Of a stretch of DNA of 64,000 bases, positions 18,244 through 27,667 are shown one piece after another. Source of the stretch: an uncultured Pelagibacteraceae bacterium (lineage in GTDB: Bacteria; Pseudomonadota; Alphaproteobacteria; Pelagibacterales; Pelagibacteraceae); contig CACDTF010000003.1 of NCBI GenBank assembly GCA_902555665.1, forward strand, positions 28,361 through 92,360, given 5' to 3'. The number at the start of each line of letters is the position of its first letter. Position 1 is the stretch's first letter. Both the position numbers and the translations under genes were made by a program. Under the pieces are notes generated by a model. The model did no database searches, was not told where the DNA came from, and was given only the letters and a program-made list of their open reading frames with translations.

Positions 18244-18669
18244 ATGAGCAAAGAATTTGAGCAAATAAGTATTAAACCTGGATTTATGAAACACAATGGG
18301 GGTGTTTTATTTAGAACTATTTCAGAGACTGAATACGAATTTAAATCTATAATTAGTGAAAACCATTTAAATGCTGCAGGAATAACTCACGGAGGCTATT
18401 TATCCGCATTAATAGATGCAGGAGCAGGAACAGCTGCACATAGAGCTGCAGGAAATGCTCCATGTGTAACTGTCTCTTTAGATATAAAATTTATAGGCGC
18501 TTCAAAAGTTGGGGATGAAATTATTGGACATACAAAAATTTTAAAAAAAACGAATACACTTGTGTTTTTATTTTGCGAGCTAAAGTGTAATGATAAAATA
18601 ATTACTTCTGCATCTGGAGTATGGAAAATTATTAAAATAAAGCCTTCCAATTTAGGACCTGGTGGGTAA
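18244..18669 (+). CDS. PaaI-family hotdog thioesterase
   Basis: A 141-residue single hotdog-fold protein. The defining motif of PaaI/YbdB-like acyl-CoA thioesterases, H-G-G followed by a hydrophobic helix (NAAGITHGGYLSALIDAGAGTAAHRA), is at about residues 40-62; the acidic residue in LIDAG would serve catalysis. The C-terminal beta-strands (VSLDIKFIGASKVGDEIIG...) have the usual pattern. It hydrolyses acyl- or aryl-CoA thioesters; the substrate is unknown. It is convergent with the TRAP permease gene, the two stops being two bases apart. Confidence 0.85.
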   Translation: MSKEFEQISIKPGFMKHNGGVLFRTISETEYEFKSIISENHLNAAGITHGGYLSALIDAGAGTAAHRAAGNAPCVTVSLDIKFIGASKVGDEIIGHTKILKKTNTLVFLFCELKCNDKIITSASGVWKIIKIKPSNLGPGG

Positions 18670-18671
18670 TT

Positions 18672-20993
18672 TTACTCTTTTCTTTTTAAGTTAAAGTAGC
18701 CAAATACCACTAATAATAATATTGCTATAGGATAAACAACATTTTTTGATGGTCTATCTGAATTTTCAATTTTAAATTCACTTATATAGTCTCCCATTTC
18801 AAAACCATTTCTTTTTGCTTGTCCATTCCATTTCAAATTATCAACAACAAGTTTGTCATTTTGTTTCAATAATGTAATTCCATAGTCCTCTAAAGTAAAT
18901 TTATCCTCAAAAGTATTTTTTGATATCACAAATAATTTGTATCTTTCACCATATAAACTGGGCCTTGTTATTTTAATTTGAATTTCTTTTGTTGAGTCTA
19001 ATTTTATTGAATTAATTTTAGTAATATCTTCATAATTATATTTTGGATAAAATTTATTTAAAGCAAAATCAGGTGACAACAAAGAAATAGAGATAACTAA
19101 AAAAATAATTATTTCATACCATTTAAGTTTATTAAAAAACCAGCCTTGAGTAGCTGCAGTAAAAACTAAAATCCCAATTAAAGAAGTAATAATTACAATC
19201 AACCCATGCCAAATGTTTTCAATGCCAATAAGTAAAAGTTCATGGTTAAATAAAAATACAATTGGTAAAATTCCTGTTCTTAAACTGTACCAAAAAGCTT
19301 GCACCCCTGTTCTTAAAGGATCTCCACCAGATATCCCTGCGGCTGCATAAGAGGCAAGTCCGACAGGTGGTGTTACATCAGCCATTAAACCAAAATAAAA
19401 TACAAATAAATGAACTGCAATTAACGGAAAAATAAAGCCTGAGGCATTTCCAACATCTACTAAAACAGTCGCCATTAAAGAAGCAACAACAACATAATTT
19501 GCAGTTGTAGGTAAACCCATTCCTAAAAGTAAACATAGAATGATTGTTAAAAACAATAAAATAGTAACATTATCCTTGGCTATGGACTCTATAACTATTA
19601 TTAAATTAGTACTTAAACCTGTAGATCCAACTGCTCCAACTATAATACCTGCAGTTGCGATTGCTATACCAACAGCAACCATATTTAAAGCACCTTTTTC
19701 AAAACCAACTATTGTTTGATTAAACCATTCTTTAAAAGCATCTTTTTTAAAATCGTTTTTTATTAACAAATTTATTAAATTTACTAAAACCAAAGTAATT
19801 GTTGCATAAAAAATTGAATAAGAGGCGGTAAATCTTAAATAAACCAAAGTATAAATTAAAACAAAAATTGGTATTAAAAAATGTATCCCAGATAAAAAAG
19901 TTTTTTTTAAATGAGGAACATCTGAATCATCCATTCCCTTAAGATTTAATTTTAAAGCTTCTAAATGTGAAATATAGAATAATGCTATATAAGAAATAAT
20001 AGCTGGTAAGAAAGCATGTTTAACTATTTCAAAGTAAGTTACGCCAATAAAACTTGCCATTACGAATGCTGCAGCCCCCATTACAGGTGGCATAATCTGA
20101 CCATTTACTGATGAAGAAACCTCAATAGCACCGGCTTTTTCTTTTGAAAAACCAGTTTTTTTCATAATTGGAATTGTAAATGTTCCAGTCGTAACTGTAT
20201 TTGCAATTGAAGATCCTGAAATTAATCCAGTCATACCTGAACCTAATATTGCTGCCTTTGCAGGACCTCCTCGCATTTTTCCAACCATTGCAAAAGCAAG
20301 ATCTAAAAAATATTTTCCACCACCAGCTGTTTCAAGCAAAGCACCAAATAAAACAAATAAGAAGATAAAATCTACCGATACCCCAATCGGAATTCCAAAA
20401 ATTGCTTCTTGATCAAGCCACTGAAAGCCTACAAGTCTATTTAAAGACAAACCACCATGGGATATTATTTCAGGTGCATACCTTCCAAAATATGAAAACA
20501 GTAAAAAACAACTAGCAATAATTACCAAAGGTAAACCAATTGCTCTTCTGGTGGCCTCTAAAAGAATTAAAATTCCACATCCTCCTAAAATCAATTCTAA
20601 GGGAAAATTTAATGTTTCTGAAATCTTAAGATCTAAAAGAACACCCCCTCTTTCAACCAGCTGATCGTAAAAAAAATAAATATAAAGACACGATATCGCT
20701 CCTATAAAACTGATCAAAACATCAAAAAACGAAATTTTCTTACTCTTTGAGATTGGGTAAATTAAAAAGGCTAAAGTTAAAGCAAAACCTAAATGAATTG
20801 CTCTTGCTGGCAATCCCTTAAACATTCCAAAATTTAGCATAAATGGAAATGGTGAGGCGTACCAAAGTTGAAATAATGACCAAATAATTGCTATTGCTGA
20901 AACAATTTTCAAATGAAAACCAGTAATATTTCTAGTTGGTGATAAGTCTTCGCTTATTTTATTTTTAATTTTACTACTGATTGAGTCGCTCAT
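18672..20993 (-). CDS. TRAP transporter fused permease (4TM/12TM, TAXI type)
   Basis: Secondary, ion-driven uptake permease in which the small (DctQ-like) and large (DctM-like) membrane subunits are fused in one 773-residue chain, as is normal for TAXI systems. The N-terminal quarter carries about four to six spans; the DctM part shows conserved loops (GSGMTGLISGSSIANTVTTGTFTIP, GQIMPPVMGAAAFVM, LLGMGLPTTANYVVV, DVTPPVGLASYAAAGISGGDP). The final ~110 residues form a soluble DUF3394-like domain (KWNGQAKRNGFEMGDYI, PDZ-like) ending in one last membrane span. It follows the binding-protein gene, from which it is separated by a hairpin terminator. Confidence 0.93.
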   Translation of the reverse strand: MSDSISSKIKNKISEDLSPTRNITGFHLKIVSAIAIIWSLFQLWYASPFPFMLNFGMFKGLPARAIHLGFALTLAFLIYPISKSKKISFFDVLISFIGAISCLYIYFFYDQLVERGGVLLDLKISETLNFPLELILGGCGILILLEATRRAIGLPLVIIASCFLLFSYFGRYAPEIISHGGLSLNRLVGFQWLDQEAIFGIPIGVSVDFIFLFVLFGALLETAGGGKYFLDLAFAMVGKMRGGPAKAAILGSGMTGLISGSSIANTVTTGTFTIPIMKKTGFSKEKAGAIEVSSSVNGQIMPPVMGAAAFVMASFIGVTYFEIVKHAFLPAIISYIALFYISHLEALKLNLKGMDDSDVPHLKKTFLSGIHFLIPIFVLIYTLVYLRFTASYSIFYATITLVLVNLINLLIKNDFKKDAFKEWFNQTIVGFEKGALNMVAVGIAIATAGIIVGAVGSTGLSTNLIIVIESIAKDNVTILLFLTIILCLLLGMGLPTTANYVVVASLMATVLVDVGNASGFIFPLIAVHLFVFYFGLMADVTPPVGLASYAAAGISGGDPLRTGVQAFWYSLRTGILPIVFLFNHELLLIGIENIWHGLIVIITSLIGILVFTAATQGWFFNKLKWYEIIIFLVISISLLSPDFALNKFYPKYNYEDITKINSIKLDSTKEIQIKITRPSLYGERYKLFVISKNTFEDKFTLEDYGITLLKQNDKLVVDNLKWNGQAKRNGFEMGDYISEFKIENSDRPSKNVVYPIAILLLVVFGYFNLKRKE

Positions 20994-21011
20994 TAAAATT
21001 ATTCATACCAT

Positions 21012-21047
21012 AAAAAAAAGGCCCGGTAAAAATTACCAGGCCTTTTT
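21012..21047 (-). terminator. Intrinsic terminator/attenuator between TAXI binding protein and permease genes
   Basis: On the minus strand GGCCTGGTAA pairs with TTACCGGGCC (one A/C mismatch) around a 3-base loop, followed by eight T residues. It lies 18 bases after the binding-protein stop and 19 before the permease ATG, so it probably lets the binding protein be made in excess over the permease. Confidence 0.85.
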
Positions 21048-21064
21048 AATTAATAAAAATTGGA

Positions 21065-22069
21065 TTACATTAACCCAGCTTCTTTATAGTATTTTATTGC
21101 CCCTGGATGTAATGGAGCAGATAAACCATCTTTAATCATGTTTTTCTTTTCCAAGAAACCAAATGCTGGATGTTGTTTTTTGAAATCATCAAAGTTTTCC
21201 ATTACAGCTTTTGTAACTAAATAAACAAGCTCTTCAGAAACATCTGCAGAAGTAACAACAGTAGCTTTTACACCAAAAGTTGTAGCATCTTTTTTCTGAC
21301 CTGTATAAGTTCCTTTAGGTATTACTGCCTGAGCATAATAATCTGCACCATCAATTAAACCTTGAACTTCAGAACCTGTTAAATTAATTGGAGATGCTTT
21401 AGCTGCACAAGTTGCTGCTTGTTCCATAGCACCATTTGGAAATCCAACTGAATAACCAAATGCATCTATTTTTCCGTCGCATAGCGCTTTGACTTGTTCA
21501 GAAGAAGTAAGTTCAGTTGTTGATTTAAAAAAACTATTATCAACACCCATTGCTTTCATCAGTTCTTCCATAGTTCCTCTTTGACCTGAACCAGGATTAC
21601 CGATGTTAACTACTTTTCCTTTTAATCCAGCAAAATCTTTAATTTTTGCTTTTTTTCTAGCCCAAATTTGAAAAGGCTCATTGTGAACTGAGAAAACTGC
21701 TCTCAAATTACTAAATTGTTTTCCTTCCCATTTACTAGATCCATTAACAGCATGATACTGCCAGTCTGATTGCGCTACACCAAATTGAAATTCTCCAGCT
21801 GCTATCTGACCAATATTGTAGTTGGATCCACCAGTCGATGGAGCTGTACATCTATAAGCTTTAGCTGTACCTTTTTTTCTACCATGTTCAGCACTAATTG
21901 CTGATTTGTGAAGCATTTTACATATAGCGTTCCCTGTTTGGAAATATACTCCTGTAGGTCCGCCTGTCCCTATCGTAAAGAACTCAGCTGATTTAGCAAC
22001 AGTTGTCAAAGACAATGATGCGAATAAAATCAGTAAAGCACTTGATAGAGATGTGATTATTTTTTTCAT
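21065..22069 (-). CDS. TAXI-family TRAP substrate-binding protein
   Basis: Periplasmic solute receptor that delivers ligand to the adjacent fused TRAP permease. The 334-residue precursor has a Sec signal peptide (MKKIITSLSSALLILFASLS, cleavage probably after AKSA near residue 28). The mature protein begins with the TAXI hallmark FFTIGTGGPTGVYFQTGNAIC. Other family features are VVNIGNPGSGQRGTMEELM and the late PLHPGAIKYYKEAG. A strong Shine-Dalgarno (GAGGGG) precedes the ATG. Known TAXI ligands include glutamate, 2-oxoglutarate and other acids; the ligand here cannot be read from sequence. Confidence 0.93.
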   Translation of the reverse strand: MKKIITSLSSALLILFASLSLTTVAKSAEFFTIGTGGPTGVYFQTGNAICKMLHKSAISAEHGRKKGTAKAYRCTAPSTGGSNYNIGQIAAGEFQFGVAQSDWQYHAVNGSSKWEGKQFSNLRAVFSVHNEPFQIWARKKAKIKDFAGLKGKVVNIGNPGSGQRGTMEELMKAMGVDNSFFKSTTELTSSEQVKALCDGKIDAFGYSVGFPNGAMEQAATCAAKASPINLTGSEVQGLIDGADYYAQAVIPKGTYTGQKKDATTFGVKATVVTSADVSEELVYLVTKAVMENFDDFKKQHPAFGFLEKKNMIKDGLSAPLHPGAIKYYKEAGLM

Positions 22070-22150
22070 TGTTTACCCCTCTATATTTATATGTCGTTAT
22101 TTTTATAAGTTTATTCTAACAAAAAATAATCGTAGGTGTACAGAGTGATT

Positions 22151-23377
22151 TTATAAGTTTTCTGACCAATTCTTTAGTTTATTAACACCTTCTACTACTT
22201 TTGGCGCAAACTTATTAATTAAATTTTCATCAATTTTTTTTGTTTCATCAATATTGTTCATAAACTCTTGTCCATCAAAATCTGTAAAACTTAACCTTGC
22301 TAACATTTTATCTGGATTAAACCCAAAATCAGAACCTGGTAATAAAGCAACACCAGTATTATTTAATATATCCTTACACATTTCTGATGAAGTTTTAAAT
22401 TTGTTATTTAGAAATTCTGGCATTAAATAAAATCCTCCGTGAGGTTCATTAATCAATACCTTGTTTGATTTTAAATTTGAAAAAACATATTTACCAACTG
22501 CACTTAAAATATTTACTGATTTTGTAATATAATTTGAATGGTCATTTTCGTAAGCTATGATTGCTGCATATTGAATAGGTGCGCTCACAGCAGAAAAAGT
22601 TTCACTAGCTAATACATTGATCATATTTTTTATATTATTCAAATCATCTGGAATTATAAAATAACCAAGTCTCCATCCTCCTGCACCACACCATTTACTA
22701 AGTCCAGTACTAATAATAGTTTTTTCAGGACAATAACTTGAGATAGATTTAAAATTTTTCGAAAATGTTAATTCTGAATATATTTCATCTGATAAAATTA
22801 TAAGGTTATACTTTTTGGCAATTTCTGAAATTTCTTCTAATTTATTACAAACCTGTCCAGAAGGATTGTTTGGTGAATTTAAAAATAATAAATAATTTTT
22901 ATCTTTATCTTTTGATATGATTTTCTCAATTTGTGCTCCAGTAGGAAACCAGTTGTTTTCTCTTTCTGTTTGAAGAATTTGAATTTTATTTCTTCCTAAA
23001 ATAGCTTGTGGTGCATATGAAACCCAACTGGGTGTTGGCAATATAATTTCACCATCAAAAATAACATGTAATAAAAACATTAATTCTTTAGATCCTGGTC
23101 CAATTATTACATTATTCGCTTTGTAGTTATAATTTTTCTTTTTAGATGAATATTTTGCTACAGCTTGCCTCAATTCCTCAAGACCCTGCATTGGTAAATA
23201 TTTATTTTGATACGCATTATTTTTTAATTCTTCAACTACATCTTCAGGTACTTTAAATGGAGATTGTCCAAAACCAAATTTGAAAACTTTCTTACCTTGA
23301 TCTTCTAATTTTTTCGAAGTTTCATTAATTAAAAGAGTAGAAGATGGTTTTAGGTTTTTGACTAATTTTTTTAACAT
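22151..23377 (-). CDS. Class I/II aminotransferase (PLP-dependent)
   Basis: A 408-residue fold-type I aminotransferase. Conserved elements include the substrate loop FGFGQSPFKVPEDV, the NSPNNPSGQVC segment that contacts PLP, SDEIYSEL with the PLP-pyridine aspartate, and the Schiff-base lysine in STGLSKWCGAGGWRLGYF. The C-terminal arginine that binds the substrate carboxylate is probably in ARLSFTDF. It belongs with aspartate/aromatic/alanine aminotransferases, but specificity cannot be assigned. It is upstream of the TAXI binding-protein gene by 81 bases on the same strand; a shared amino- or keto-acid substrate would be inference only. Confidence 0.9.
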   Translation of the reverse strand: MLKKLVKNLKPSSTLLINETSKKLEDQGKKVFKFGFGQSPFKVPEDVVEELKNNAYQNKYLPMQGLEELRQAVAKYSSKKKNYNYKANNVIIGPGSKELMFLLHVIFDGEIILPTPSWVSYAPQAILGRNKIQILQTERENNWFPTGAQIEKIISKDKDKNYLLFLNSPNNPSGQVCNKLEEISEIAKKYNLIILSDEIYSELTFSKNFKSISSYCPEKTIISTGLSKWCGAGGWRLGYFIIPDDLNNIKNMINVLASETFSAVSAPIQYAAIIAYENDHSNYITKSVNILSAVGKYVFSNLKSNKVLINEPHGGFYLMPEFLNNKFKTSSEMCKDILNNTGVALLPGSDFGFNPDKMLARLSFTDFDGQEFMNNIDETKKIDENLINKFAPKVVEGVNKLKNWSENL

Positions 23378-23545
23378 TAACTTATTTTATTATTATAGGA
23401 TTAAACTTATTTATGATAATCTCACTAAGTTTAAAAAGAAAATGAGAACTTTTTACCCTCCGATTCGGTCATGTTTTAGTCTATTTTTGTTCTTTAACAG
23501 TAACAATATCTGGTAGGTAAAATAAAAGAAACACAAAAGATAGAA

Positions 23546-26026
23546 ATGACTAAAAATAACATTACAGCTGTTCTCGGTCCTACCAATACAGGCAAAACTC
23601 ATCTTGCTATCGAAACCATGCTTTCTTTTGAGAGTGGCATGATTGGATTCCCTCTTAGATTGCTTGCAAGAGAAGTATACGACAAAGTAATCAAGAAAAT
23701 AAGTTTAGATAAAGTTGCACTTATAACTGGAGAAGAAAAAATAATTCCATCTAACGCTAAATATTTTTTATGTACCGTTGAGTCTATGCCAATTGACAAA
23801 AATCTAGATTTTGTTGGCGTGGATGAGATTCAAATGTGCTCTGATCATGAAAGAGGTCATATTTTTACTGATAGACTTTTAAATATCAGGGGAGAGAAAC
23901 TAACAATGCTAATGGGTTCAAGTACCATTAAAAATATTATCTCAAAACTAGATGGAGATATTGAATTTATAAACAGAGAAAGACTATCTAAACTTACATA
24001 CGCTGGACATAAGAAAATATCGAGAATTAACAGAAAGACAGCAATCATTGCATTTTCGGCTGAGGAGGTTTATGCCATTGCTGAGTTAATAAGAAGACAA
24101 AAGGGTGGTGCTGCTATTGTAATGGGATCGCTAAGTCCAAAAACAAGAAATGCTCAAGTTGAATTATATCAATCTGGTGATGTTGATTTCTTAGTTGCAA
24201 CAGATGCAATTGGAATGGGAATAAATATGGATTTAGATTTTGTTTATTTTTCAAATATTAAGAAATTTGATGGAAAAAAATTAAGAAGATTAAATCTATC
24301 TGAAATAGGTCAAATAGCTGGTAGAGCTGGTCGATACCTTAACGATGGAAGTTTCGGAATTACTGGTGATTGTAAAAAAATATCTCCAGAAGAGGTAGAA
24401 TTATTAGAAAATCATAAATTTGAAGAAATTAAAACTTTGTTTTGGAGAAATTCAAATCTTAATTTCAATAATCCGATTAGTTTAATTAAAAGTTTAGAAG
24501 AAAAGCCTCAGGTTGAATGGCTAAGAAAAATTCATGAATGCGAGGATGAAAAGGCACTTAAATATTTTTTAAAAGATCAAAAAATTTTAAATAGAGGATT
24601 TGATAAGAAAACTTTAATGCTCTTATGGGAATGTTGCCAAATACCTGATTTTGTTAAAAAAACTTATGGAAATCATTTTGAGGTTATTGGAAATGTATTT
24701 AAATTTTTAACCAGCAAAAAAGGACTAATTTCTGAAGATTATATGAGATTACAGCTAATGAAACTTGATAAATTAGATGGAAATGTAGATTCTTTGTCAA
24801 ATAGAATTGCAAATGTCAGAACTTGGTCATATGTTTCGAATAAAAATAATTGGGTAGAAAATCAAAGTTATTGGATAGAAAAAACTAAACACTTAGAAGA
24901 TAGACTTTCAGACAGATTACATGAGGAACTCACTAAAACTTTTATCGACAAAAGAGCAAGTGTACTTGCTAGAGGTTTAAAACAAGATATGGAATTTAAA
25001 ACTGAAATTTTACAAAACAATGACGTTAAAATTGACGATCAATTTATTGGAAAGATTAAAGGACTAAAATTAGAACTAGATCTAAAAAAAGGTGCTTTAG
25101 AAACTGATATTAAATCTTTAAAAAAAGCTGCCAGACAAACTATTGGTCCAGAATTAGAAAAACGTGTGCAAAAAATAATTGATACAGGTTTAATTAATTT
25201 GAATGAAGATTTTAAAATTTACTGGAATGATTTTCCTATTGCCAAATTAACAACAGGTAGTGATTATTTGAATCCTAATTTTGATTTAATCGTTGATGAT
25301 ATTATTGAACAAGACACTAAACAAAAATTAAACGATTATATTAACAAATGGGTGCAATCAAAAATAAACAACGTTCTTAAAAGTTTAATAGATTTAAAAA
25401 ATATAAAAGAAAATAATTCATCTATTAAAGCACTGGCATATCAACTCTATGAAAATAACGGGGTATTAAAACGAGACCAAGTTTCTGAATACTTAAAAAA
25501 CCTTGAACAAAATGAAAGAAAAATTCTTAGAGACTTAGGAGTAAAGTTTGGAAGATATCATGTTTTCCTTTATCAATTAATTAAGCCAGAAGCTGTATCT
25601 TTGCGAACATTATTATGGAAAAATTTTTATCAAAAATATCATAAATTAAAACCACCAACCTTTGGTTTAAATTTTTTAGATGATAAAGAAATAAAAAATA
25701 AAGATTTTATGCTTTTGTGTGGATTTGAAAGATTTGATAATTTTTTTGTAAGAATTGATATTTTAGAAAGATTATTTGTATTAATAATAAATTCTAGTTC
25801 AAAAGAAAATTCTGAAATAAAATTAGTTCCAGAAATGTTAAATCTTTTAGGATGCAGTAAAGATAAATTCAAAAAATTACTTCAAAAAATGAATTATAAA
25901 ATATTTGAAAAAGAAAATGAAACATTTTTTAAATATAGTCCTACTAAGAAATTTAAAAAAATTACTAGAAAGAAGATCTCAAATGAAAATCCATTTAAAA
26001 TACTAAAGAATTTAAATTTAAATTAA
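23546..26026 (+). CDS. SUV3-like RNA helicase
   Basis: An 826-residue superfamily 2 helicase closely resembling the mitochondrial SUV3 and its alphaproteobacterial homologues. Walker A is GPTNTGKTHLA, the DEx(D/H) box is DEIQM, motif III is GSSTIKN, motif V is ATDAIGMGINMDLDFV and motif VI is QIAGRAGRY. The C-terminal ~450 residues are largely helical with conserved FGRYHVFLYQLIKPEAVSLRTLLW. SUV3 unwinds RNA in RNA turnover complexes with PNPase in mitochondria. It heads a run with the TerB-like gene (2-base gap), fdxA and carD. Confidence 0.9.
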   Translation: MTKNNITAVLGPTNTGKTHLAIETMLSFESGMIGFPLRLLAREVYDKVIKKISLDKVALITGEEKIIPSNAKYFLCTVESMPIDKNLDFVGVDEIQMCSDHERGHIFTDRLLNIRGEKLTMLMGSSTIKNIISKLDGDIEFINRERLSKLTYAGHKKISRINRKTAIIAFSAEEVYAIAELIRRQKGGAAIVMGSLSPKTRNAQVELYQSGDVDFLVATDAIGMGINMDLDFVYFSNIKKFDGKKLRRLNLSEIGQIAGRAGRYLNDGSFGITGDCKKISPEEVELLENHKFEEIKTLFWRNSNLNFNNPISLIKSLEEKPQVEWLRKIHECEDEKALKYFLKDQKILNRGFDKKTLMLLWECCQIPDFVKKTYGNHFEVIGNVFKFLTSKKGLISEDYMRLQLMKLDKLDGNVDSLSNRIANVRTWSYVSNKNNWVENQSYWIEKTKHLEDRLSDRLHEELTKTFIDKRASVLARGLKQDMEFKTEILQNNDVKIDDQFIGKIKGLKLELDLKKGALETDIKSLKKAARQTIGPELEKRVQKIIDTGLINLNEDFKIYWNDFPIAKLTTGSDYLNPNFDLIVDDIIEQDTKQKLNDYINKWVQSKINNVLKSLIDLKNIKENNSSIKALAYQLYENNGVLKRDQVSEYLKNLEQNERKILRDLGVKFGRYHVFLYQLIKPEAVSLRTLLWKNFYQKYHKLKPPTFGLNFLDDKEIKNKDFMLLCGFERFDNFFVRIDILERLFVLIINSSSKENSEIKLVPEMLNLLGCSKDKFKKLLQKMNYKIFEKENETFFKYSPTKKFKKITRKKISNENPFKILKNLNLN

Positions 26027-26027
26027 A

Positions 26028-26438
26028 ATGTTTTTTAAAAAAGAAGAAACAAAAAATAATAATTTTCTTACCAAAGTTTGTGCTTTATTAATTCATGCTG
26101 CTAAAATAGATGAGAATTATACTGATAAAGAGCAAGAAATTATTAAAAAAACACTTAAAAAGCTTAGTGTAGAAGATGAAAATATTTCTAAAACAATTGA
26201 AGATGCAAAAATAATTGAGGAAAACTCAAATCAAATTTTAGATTTTACTAGAGAGGTAAAAAACTTACCTGAACAAGACAAAATTAAAATCGTAGAAGCT
26301 TTATGGTCTATCGTTTACTCAAATAATGATGCTGATATATACGAAACTAATTTAATGAGACGACTTGCAGGATTACTCTATATTGACAATAAAACAATGG
26401 GCGATATTAAAGAAAAAATAAAACAAAATTTAAAATGA
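26028..26438 (+). CDS. TerB-like (tellurite-resistance/Dj1A fold) protein
   Basis: A 136-residue all-helical protein matching the TerB/DUF533-like fold: an N-terminal helix pair with [21 protein letters not shown], where the acidic pair and Asp/Glu positions form the family's metal-binding site, and a mirrored second half [32 protein letters not shown]. The molecular role of stand-alone TerB proteins is poorly known; stress response at the membrane has been proposed for the family. It sits between the helicase (2-base gap) and fdxA (4-base overlap), the place an S4 RNA-binding protein often takes in related genomes. Confidence 0.8.
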   Translation: MFFKKEETKNNNFLTKVCALLIHAAKIDENYTDKEQEIIKKTLKKLSVEDENISKTIEDAKIIEENSNQILDFTREVKNLPEQDKIKIVEALWSIVYSNNDADIYETNLMRRLAGLLYIDNKTMGDIKEKIKQNLK

Positions 26439-26761
26439 CATATATCGTTAACGACAATTGTATTAAGTGCAAACTAACAGACTGTGTTGATGTCTGCCCA
26501 GTTGATTGCTTCTACGAAGGTAAAAATATGCTTGTAATTAAACCCGATGAGTGTATAGATTGTGGCGTTTGCGAGCCAGAATGTCCTGTCGATGCCATAA
26601 AAGCCGACACTGAACCTGGAAGTGAAAAATGGTTAGAGATCAATAAAAAATATTCTGAAATCTGGCCCAACATAAGTGAAAAAAAAGATCCACCAGCGGA
26701 TCACGAGAAATTTAAAAATGAGCAAAATAAGTACGAAAAATATTTTAAAGAAAATCTTTAA
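26435..26761 (+). CDS. fdxA: 7Fe ferredoxin (FdxA type)
   Basis: A 108-residue electron carrier with a 3Fe-4S and a 4Fe-4S cluster. The N-terminal half shows [17 protein letters not shown], whose spacing is typical of Azotobacter-type 7Fe ferredoxins, and the second motif is [12 protein letters not shown]. The C-terminal tail ([17 protein letters not shown]) is the usual alphaproteobacterial extension. The start overlaps the TerB-like stop by four bases (ATGA), and its last 44 bases overlap the start of carD in another frame. The redox partner is unknown; linkage to helicase and CarD is conserved in Alphaproteobacteria. Confidence 0.94.
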   Translation: MTYIVNDNCIKCKLTDCVDVCPVDCFYEGKNMLVIKPDECIDCGVCEPECPVDAIKADTEPGSEKWLEINKKYSEIWPNISEKKDPPADHEKFKNEQNKYEKYFKENL

Positions 26762-27605
26762 AGGCAAAACAGATAAAAAAGTGAAAAAAAAAGTTTCTAA
26801 AAAGAAGGTTGTAAAAGCTAAGAAAGCTAAGAAAGCTAAGAAAATAATTTCAAAAAAAATAAAAAAAATTGTTAAAAAAATTTCACCTAAAATAACCAAA
26901 ACAAAAAAAGCTGTTAAAATTACAGAAACAACAGCTGAACCAAAAGTAGATAATTTAAGAATTTCAAAAACAAATGAAGTTAAGCCTGAAATAAAAAAAG
27001 TTAAAAAACAAGAAACCGAAAAAAGAGAATACAAAATTAAAGATCATGTTGTTTATCCAAAGCACGGAGTAGGGCAAATTACTGAATTTAAAAAGATCAA
27101 CATTGGTGGGATTGATGTTGAAACATATGTTATTAAATTTGAAAAAGACAAAGCTAATGGAATGGTCCCAGTAAACAAGCAGTCTCACCTAAGGCCGTTA
27201 GCAACTATCAATCAAGTTAATAAGTGTATTTCAATATTAAAAAGTAAACCAAAAATTAAAAGATCAATGTGGAGTCGAAGAGCACAAGAATATGAAGCGA
27301 AAATATCTTCTGGAAAAATATACGAATTAGCTGAGGTTGTCAGAGATTTAAACAAGGGTGATGATCTTATGGTTGACCAGTCTTATAGTGAAAGACAATT
27401 ATTTGAAAAAGCTTATGAAAGAATTCTGTCTGAATTTCAGATTGTTTTGAATGTATCATTAGAAGATACTCAAAAAAAATTAGATAAAGCACTAAAAAGA
27501 AATTTAGGTGGGCAGCCTCAACCCGTAACAGCTGCAAAAGCTCCAACTAGTGAACTACCTGTAGACGAGCCAATTTCTGATAACGACGAACCGATTGACG
27601 AGTAA
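26718..27605 (+). CDS. carD: CarD/CdnL-family transcription regulator with long lysine-rich N-terminal tail
   Basis: RNA polymerase-binding regulator that stabilises open promoter complexes. From the ATG at 26718 it is 295 residues; the ORF track begins at an upstream GTG inside fdxA, which is less likely. Residues 1 to ~100 are a disordered, very basic tail with AKKAKKAKK-type repeats, resembling histone H1 or HctB tails. The RNAP-interacting (Tudor-like) domain follows: [17 protein letters not shown] ... [10 protein letters not shown]. The helical DNA-contact domain has [17 protein letters not shown] and [21 protein letters not shown]. The C-terminus is acidic ([13 protein letters not shown]). 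Ordinary CarD proteins are about 160-170 residues, so both tails are additions. It overlaps fdxA by 44 bases. Confidence 0.9.
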   Translation: MSKISTKNILKKIFKGKTDKKVKKKVSKKKVVKAKKAKKAKKIISKKIKKIVKKISPKITKTKKAVKITETTAEPKVDNLRISKTNEVKPEIKKVKKQETEKREYKIKDHVVYPKHGVGQITEFKKINIGGIDVETYVIKFEKDKANGMVPVNKQSHLRPLATINQVNKCISILKSKPKIKRSMWSRRAQEYEAKISSGKIYELAEVVRDLNKGDDLMVDQSYSERQLFEKAYERILSEFQIVLNVSLEDTQKKLDKALKRNLGGQPQPVTAAKAPTSELPVDEPISDNDEPIDE

Positions 27606-27606
27606 A

Positions 27607-27649
27607 AAAAAACGCCTCTCACACAAAACTGTAATGAGAAGCGTTTTTT
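27607..27649. terminator. Bidirectional intrinsic terminator between carD and the basic microprotein gene
   Basis: AAAAAACGCCTCTCA pairs with TGAGAAGCGTTTTTT across a 13-base loop, with one C/A mismatch. A/T runs on both sides let it work for carD (plus strand, one base after the stop) and for the 30-residue gene on the minus strand (about 19 bases after its stop). Confidence 0.85.
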
Positions 27650-27667
27650 GTAAAGAATACTAAGTTA

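Noticed and set aside
23378-23545. Possible ncRNA in the 168-base gap before the helicase gene
   Set aside because: It has a somewhat G/C-richer patch (ccctccgattcgg) but I could not fold a convincing structure or find a small ORF.
26633-27034. 133-residue Phe/Leu-rich ORF on the minus strand
   Set aside because: It is the antisense of the Lys-rich CarD tail (AAA/AAG read as TTT/CTT). The hydrophobic look is an artefact.
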